10,168 bases of DNA, from assembly GCA_020056895.1 (NCBI GenBank), contig JAGVGV010000711.1, forward strand, positions 1-10,168. The letters run 5' to 3'. Position 1 is the first letter of the stretch. The number at the start of each line of letters is the position of its first letter. The DNA comes from Deltaproteobacteria bacterium (GTDB lineage: Bacteria > Desulfobacterota > Desulfarculia > Adiutricales > JAGVGV01). Below the pieces are notes generated by a model that saw only the letters and a program-made list of their open reading frames with translations, ran no database searches and had not been told where the DNA came from. Positions 6,658-10,168 of the stretch are shown piece by piece. The position numbers were made by a program, and so were the translations under genes.

Positions 6658-7704
6658 ATGATCGTCATGCGCCAGCACCTGGAAGAACGGGAAGCGGCTT
6701 GGCTTTCCCCATGGGCGGCTTTGTCCGCCAACGCCCGCCGCCTTGAAGCCGAACCCGAATGCGACCTTAGAACCGCCTTTCAACGGGACCGGGACCGGAT
6801 TGTCCACAGCAAGGCCTTCCGACGGCTCAAACACAAAACCCAGGTCTTTCTGGCCCCCACCGGCGACCATTACCGCACCCGCCTGACCCACACCCTGGAA
6901 GTGTCCCAGATCGCCCGCACCCTGGCCAGAGCCCTCAGGCTCAATGAAGACCTTACCGAGGCCATCTGCCTGGGCCACGATCTGGGCCATACGCCCTTCG
7001 GCCACGCCGGCGAAGTGATTCTGGCCGATATCTACCCTGGCGGATTCACCCACCAGGAACAAAGCCTGCGGGTGGTCGATCTGTTGGAAAAGGACGGCCA
7101 GGGCCTGAACCTCACCATCGAGGTTCGGGACGGCATTCTGAAACATTCCAAAGGCAAGGGCTCCATCATTTCCCCCGAACCCGAAAAAATGCCCCTGACC
7201 GTGGAAGGCCAGGTGGTCCGCATTTCAGATATCATCGCCTATATCGCCCACGATACCGACGACGCGCTCCGAGGCGGCGTGATCCACGAAGGGGACATCC
7301 CCCAAACCTGCCTTCAGGTTCTGGGCGCCCGCACGTCCATGCGCATCAACACCATGGTCCGGGATCTTTTAAAAAACTCGGAGGAAGGACCGGAAGGCTT
7401 CCGTCTGGCTTTTTCCGACGAAGTGGGCGAGGCCATGATTCTGCTTAGGGATTTTCTGTACGACAGCGTGTACGACGTCAATTACGTCCATGCCGATTTC
7501 CTTAGAAGCGCCAAGGTGATCCGCGAACTGTACGAAATATTTCTCGAAGACGACCAGTGGTTCCTGTCCGAAGTGGGGCCCGTCCCGGCCGCCCCCGAGG
7601 ACCGGGCCAGGGCCGTGTGCGATTTCGTGGCCGGCATGACCGACCGGTACGCCCTGGAGCTCTATAACCGAATTTTTCTCCCCCGCCCTTGGGGGATTTA
7701 CTAG
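6658..7704 (+). CDS. dgt: dGTPase-like deoxynucleotide triphosphohydrolase (HD domain)
   Basis: The 348-residue protein belongs to the HD-domain dNTP triphosphohydrolases, which split dNTPs into nucleoside and tripolyphosphate and so adjust the dNTP pool. The metal site is visible: H78 (RTRLTHTLEV), H107-D108 (GHDLGHTPFGH) and D191 (ISDIIAYIAHDTDDA). The family-typical FRRLKHKTQVF (54-64), TGDHYRTRLTH and LKHSKGKG (around H163) are present. The length fits the short bacterial form, not the about 500-residue E. coli Dgt. The ATG at 6658 has AAGG (6647-6650) 7 nt upstream; a second ATG at codon 4 is possible. No signal peptide is seen, so it is cytoplasmic. The endonuclease IV gene begins 12 nt after the stop, and a hairpin covers that junction, pointing to a coupled pair. 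Which dNTP is preferred cannot be told from sequence. Confidence 0.95.
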   Translation: MIVMRQHLEEREAAWLSPWAALSANARRLEAEPECDLRTAFQRDRDRIVHSKAFRRLKHKTQVFLAPTGDHYRTRLTHTLEVSQIARTLARALRLNEDLTEAICLGHDLGHTPFGHAGEVILADIYPGGFTHQEQSLRVVDLLEKDGQGLNLTIEVRDGILKHSKGKGSIISPEPEKMPLTVEGQVVRISDIIAYIAHDTDDALRGGVIHEGDIPQTCLQVLGARTSMRINTMVRDLLKNSEEGPEGFRLAFSDEVGEAMILLRDFLYDSVYDVNYVHADFLRSAKVIRELYEIFLEDDQWFLSEVGPVPAAPEDRARAVCDFVAGMTDRYALELYNRIFLPRPWGIY

Positions 7705-7717
7705 ACCAAATCCCCAA
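7689..7717 (+). promoter_or_regulatory. Junction hairpin with the dGTPase stop codon in its loop
   Basis: TTGGGGGATTT (7689-7699) pairs with AAATCCCCAA (7708-7717), giving 10 bp with one bulged G and an 8-nt loop that holds the TAG at 7702-7704. The 3' arm ends on the A of the endonuclease IV ATG, and that gene has no SD. A ribosome finishing the upstream gene would open the stem, which is the layout expected for translational coupling. Confidence 0.5.
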
Positions 7718-8580
7718 TGAAACTGGGCTTCCATTATTCCCTGGCCAAAGGCTTTTCTGGCGTGGTGGCTCAGGCCCTCAAGGTGGGCGCGGATTGCGGC
7801 CAGGTTTTTTCCCGCAATCCCCGAAGCTGGACCGCCAAACCCCTGGATGAAGCCGACGCTCTGGCCTTTCAGGCCGCCTGGCGGTCGGCCGGGCTGGGCT
7901 CGTTGGCCGTCCACGCGCCCTATCTGGTCAACCTGGCCAGCAACCAGGAACCCTTGCGCCAAAATTCCATCCAGACCCTGGCCGAAGAAATGATCCGAGC
8001 CGGCCGGTTGGGCGCCCAATACGTGATCGTCCATCCGGGCCGAGTAAAAAAGGGGGAAGATGCCCCATCCGGAATCACTCGGGTGATCCAGGCCGCCGTG
8101 CGGGTACTGGAAATCGCCCGGCCGGGGCTGGTCCGGCTGCTTCTGGAAACCACCAGCGGCCAGGCCGGTGATTTGGGCCAACGCTTCGAGGAACTGGCCG
8201 AAATGGTCCGGGGCATCGAAGCGGCCAAGCCGGCCGCGGTGGGCATCTGCCTGGATACGGCCCATGTGTTCGCGGCGGGGTACGATCTGGCCACGCCCAA
8301 AGGTCTGGACCGGACCTTGATGGACTTCGACCGGCTTATCGGTCTCGACCGGTTGGCCTTCCTTCACCTGAACGACAGCCGGTTCGGCCTGGGAGAAAAA
8401 AAGGATCGGCATGAAGCCCTGGGTCGGGGCCGGATCGGATCCAAGGCCCTGGCCCGGTTCATCCGCCGGCCGGAACTGAATCACCTGTGCGCGGTCATGG
8501 AAACGCCTCGCCAAAGCGACGAAGACGACCGGCTCAATATGGCCCGCGCCCGATCCTGGGCCAGCCGGCCGGAGCCGTGA
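7717..8580 (+). CDS. nfo: Endonuclease IV (AP endonuclease family 2)
   Basis: The 287-residue protein matches endonuclease IV, a TIM-barrel enzyme with a trinuclear zinc site that cuts the backbone 5' of abasic sites in base-excision repair and removes blocked 3' ends. Zinc ligands and signature stretches are all present: H66 (VHAPYLVNLAS), H106 (VHPGR), E144 (LETTSGQAGDLG), D180 and H183 (CLDTAHVFAAGYDL), H217 (HLNDS), D230 and H232 (DRHEALGRGRIG) and E262 (METP). The length equals the family norm (E. coli 285), so it looks intact. The ATG at 7717 lacks a Shine-Dalgarno; translation is probably coupled to the dGTPase gene 12 nt upstream. The protein is cytoplasmic. Pairing with a dNTP hydrolase suggests a small nucleotide-hygiene and repair operon. 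Confidence 0.97.
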   Translation: MKLGFHYSLAKGFSGVVAQALKVGADCGQVFSRNPRSWTAKPLDEADALAFQAAWRSAGLGSLAVHAPYLVNLASNQEPLRQNSIQTLAEEMIRAGRLGAQYVIVHPGRVKKGEDAPSGITRVIQAAVRVLEIARPGLVRLLLETTSGQAGDLGQRFEELAEMVRGIEAAKPAAVGICLDTAHVFAAGYDLATPKGLDRTLMDFDRLIGLDRLAFLHLNDSRFGLGEKKDRHEALGRGRIGSKALARFIRRPELNHLCAVMETPRQSDEDDRLNMARARSWASRPEP

Positions 8581-8588
8581 AGAAGCTG

Positions 8589-8630
8589 TCCGCCGGCGGC
8601 TTGCGGCTTTGGCGGAACGAATCAGTTTTT
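8589..8630 (+). terminator. Possible intrinsic terminator after endonuclease IV
   Basis: TCCGCC (8589-8594) pairs with GGCGGA (8611-8616) around a 16-nt GC-rich loop, and a competing CCGCCGGCGG palindrome lies at 8590-8599. A T5 run occurs at 8626-8630, ten bases past the stem, which is farther than usual. This is therefore a weak call for the end of the repair transcript. Confidence 0.35.
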
Positions 8631-8667
8631 AGTGAAAAATCAATTAAATCCAAATTCCTTCCTTATG

Positions 8668-8700
8668 AGCTGAGAGCTTATAACGGATAGCTGACAGCTT
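8668..8700. repeat. Two-copy direct repeat AGCTGASAGCTT in an AT-rich patch
   Basis: AGCTGAGAGCTT (8668-8679) and AGCTGACAGCTT (8689-8700) are 21 bp apart, and each unit is itself near-palindromic (AGCTnnnAGCT). The surrounding 8620-8690 is clearly richer in A and T than the coding DNA. The pattern resembles the short AGCTGAT-type interspersed repeats seen between genes in several GC-rich and cyanobacterial genomes. This looks like a short, decayed copy. Confidence 0.5.
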
Positions 8701-8704
8701 CCTC

Positions 8705-8777
8705 GAAAAGCGAAGGCGCCGGACAAAGCCCGAAACCTTGGTCCGGCGTCGCCCGTAACGAAAGGCTTACGCTTTTC
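8705..8777. other. Nested inverted repeats upstream of the acidic-protein promoter
   Basis: CGCCGGAC (8717-8724) and GTCCGGCG (8741-8748) form a perfect 8-bp stem with a 16-nt loop. It is enclosed by GAAAAGCG (8705-8712) and CGCTTTTC (8770-8777). An alternative small stem, CGTAA/TTACG (8754-8758 with 8767-8771), competes with the outer one. It may be a terminator remnant or a structured repeat element. No gene is seen in 8581-8898. Confidence 0.4.
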
Positions 8778-8789
8778 CCCTTGAATTCC

Positions 8790-8818
8790 TTGACAATATT
8801 CGTCGCTCATGGTAAATT
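8790..8818 (+). promoter_or_regulatory. Sigma70 promoter for the acidic repeat protein
   Basis: TTGACA (8790-8795, a perfect -35) is followed after exactly 17 bp by TAAATT (8813-8818, 4 of 6 matches to the -10). The expected start is near 8825, giving a 5' leader of about 75 nt before the ATG at 8899. It is the best housekeeping promoter match in the window. Confidence 0.7.
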
Positions 8819-8898
8819 TGACTGTCTCTGATTCGTTTTTCGCATATTCCATACGTGCGGCCCTGCCTCCCGGCGGGCCGGATAAAAGGGGTTCTTCA

Positions 8899-10168
8899 AT
8901 GGCCGGCGGCGAAGATCTGGAAGTGACCAGCGTCCTGGACCCGGACCTCCGTAAGAAACGGAAGGCTCCCACGGCGTCGGATGATCTGGATTTCGAACTG
9001 GACGATTCCCTGCTGGGGTTGGCTGACGACGATCTGCCCGACGTGACCGACGACCTGGTAAACCTGGATGAACTTCTGATGCCCGACGAACCGCCCCGGT
9101 ACGCCGAGCCGGTTCATCCATCCTTTCACGAAGTCACGGTCCGGATCCCGGCCCCCAAATCCGTAAAGACTCAGCCCAGCCCTCCCCCGCCTCCATCCGA
9201 TCCCGATCTCGACTTCGAACTGGACGGCCTGGTTTCCGATAATCTGGTGACTCCTGGCGAGGCCCCCGTTTCCGAAGAAGATTTCAACCTCGATGAACTG
9301 ACTCTGGACGACGAAGCTCCTCCGGCCGCGCCCACGCCCACCGGAGGGGACGGCTTTGACCGCTTGGGCGAGGATACGCTTATCGTCAAAGTCCCCACTT
9401 CCGGCGGCTCCGCCTTTGAATCTTCGCCCCCCGAAAGCGCCCTCGAAGCCGGCGGCCCATCAGGCGGAGACGATTTCGATCTGGACCTGGGCGATCTTGA
9501 AGTATCCGACCATGCCGAAGAAGTGGACTTGGACAGCCTGTTGAGCGGGTCCATCGAAGACGCATTCGAACCGCTGGATACCGAAGACACTACGCCCACC
9601 ACCCTGATGGACCCGGACCTGGATTCCACTACCCCCTCTTTCGCCACCCGGCGGGGCGCCGTTATCGCCGAAGCGGTGGACGAACCGGAACCGGAAGGCG
9701 AGTTTACGCCGTACGCCGAACCGGCTGAATCATCGCTGATCGACAAACCCGTGGCGTTGGCTCCGGCGGGTTATCCCCTTCCGGCCTGGGCCGACGACAC
9801 AAGTGATCCGGCCGAAGCGTCCGGAACCAACGCCGCGGCCGATTCCGGACCCGAGGAAGAAGAACGGGACCCGGGTCCCCCGTCGTTGATCGAACCCGCC
9901 CTGGCCGTCTCGGCCGAAGGTTCCGTTGTTCAGATCGGCGAAGCCGAAGCCGATGAAGACGCCGAAGAGGACCTAGAAGCCTTTCTGCCCGAACCTGGGC
10001 CGGTGGACGAACTGATTTTCGGCGGGGAAGCCGTGGACCTGGACCTCGCCGAAGAAGCCACGCCGGTCGTGGCTGAAGAGGCCGCGCCGGTTGAAGAGGA
10101 CGAACTCGACTTCGACCTGGACGAAGAGACTCCGACCATAGCCCTCGCCGAAGAGCCCAAGCTCGCAA
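8899..10168 (+). CDS. Highly acidic DLDFELD-repeat protein, 3'-partial
   Basis: An open frame of 423 codons runs from the ATG at 8899 to the window edge without a stop. AAGGGG lies 7 nt before the ATG and a good sigma70 promoter is upstream. The visible part is extremely rich in Asp, Glu, Pro and Ala and looks disordered. It holds an irregular repeat of the form D-L-D-F-E/D-L-D: residues 29-35 (DLDFELD), 103-109 (DLDFELD), 127-134 (EDFNLDEL), 191-197 (DDFDLDL), 208-215 (VDLDSLL), 380-383 (DLDL) and 402-408 (ELDFDLD). A basic KKRK patch (19-22) is the only strong positive cluster. No signal peptide, membrane segment or folded domain is seen. Similar acidic motif strings occur in FimV-like and motility-related scaffold proteins, but the LysM and membrane parts of FimV are absent here. 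The C-terminal domain that would identify it lies outside the window. Confidence 0.8.
   Translation, partial: MAGGEDLEVTSVLDPDLRKKRKAPTASDDLDFELDDSLLGLADDDLPDVTDDLVNLDELLMPDEPPRYAEPVHPSFHEVTVRIPAPKSVKTQPSPPPPPSDPDLDFELDGLVSDNLVTPGEAPVSEEDFNLDELTLDDEAPPAAPTPTGGDGFDRLGEDTLIVKVPTSGGSAFESSPPESALEAGGPSGGDDFDLDLGDLEVSDHAEEVDLDSLLSGSIEDAFEPLDTEDTTPTTLMDPDLDSTTPSFATRRGAVIAEAVDEPEPEGEFTPYAEPAESSLIDKPVALAPAGYPLPAWADDTSDPAEASGTNAAADSGPEEEERDPGPPSLIEPALAVSAEGSVVQIGEAEADEDAEEDLEAFLPEPGPVDELIFGGEAVDLDLAEEATPVVAEEAAPVEEDELDFDLDEETPTIALAEEPKLA

Noticed and set aside
7369..8514. 381-codon reverse frame opposite dgt and nfo
   Set aside because: Both forward genes have full active-site motifs; the reverse frame is a shadow caused by GC-rich codon bias.
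8487..8690. 67-codon forward frame spanning the nfo end and the AT-rich patch
   Set aside because: It overlaps nfo in another frame and the remainder is the repeat region; no ribosome site was recognised.
9171..9746. Ser/Gly-rich reverse frame opposite the acidic protein
   Set aside because: Its serine richness mirrors Asp/Glu codons read backwards; the forward frame has promoter, SD and repeats.

Overview
The window is a GC-rich (roughly 60% by eye), densely coded stretch of bacterial chromosome. Nothing in it points to a phage, plasmid, insertion sequence or CRISPR array. Gene style (secreted FecR-like protein, single-domain response regulator, a long acidic DLDFELD-repeat protein, strong use of GGCC/CCGG-rich codons) suggests a deltaproteobacterium (Desulfobacterota/Myxococcota-like), but this is an inference without a marker gene.

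Layout. 2-1228 (+): SWIM zinc-finger protein with a winged-helix-like segment, possibly cut at its 5' end. 1302-1967 (-): metallo-beta-lactamase-fold hydrolase, convergent with it. A 93-bp divergent gap follows, then 2061-3101 (+), a secreted FecR-like protein, and 3119-3676 (+), a macro-domain protein with an unusual ADP-ribose loop, probably one transcription unit. 3741-4592 (+) is a secreted proline-rich protein with no Shine-Dalgarno and a promoter-like element almost touching its ATG. 4593-4866 is a non-coding stretch rich in hairpins. 4867-6084 (+) is a GT-A glycosyltransferase resembling mannosylglycerate synthase, followed by 6152-6520 (+), a stand-alone receiver. 6658-7704 (+) dGTPase-like HD hydrolase and 7717-8580 (+) endonuclease IV form a tight pair joined by a hairpin whose loop holds the first gene's stop codon. 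8581-8898 is non-coding, with an AT-rich patch, short direct and inverted repeats and a near-consensus sigma70 promoter. That promoter drives 8899-10168 (+), a very acidic repeat protein that runs off the right edge.

Functional themes. The dGTPase/endonuclease IV pair fits nucleotide-pool and DNA-damage housekeeping. The glycosyltransferase plus receiver could make and control a compatible solute or a glycosylated envelope component. The FecR-like, macro-domain and proline-rich genes have no shared pathway that I can name. No complete new defence or biosynthetic system is evident. The best leads are the regulatory junctions (3711-3741, 4605-4866, 7689-7717), the divergent macro domain, the mannosylglycerate-synthase-like enzyme and the acidic repeat protein.
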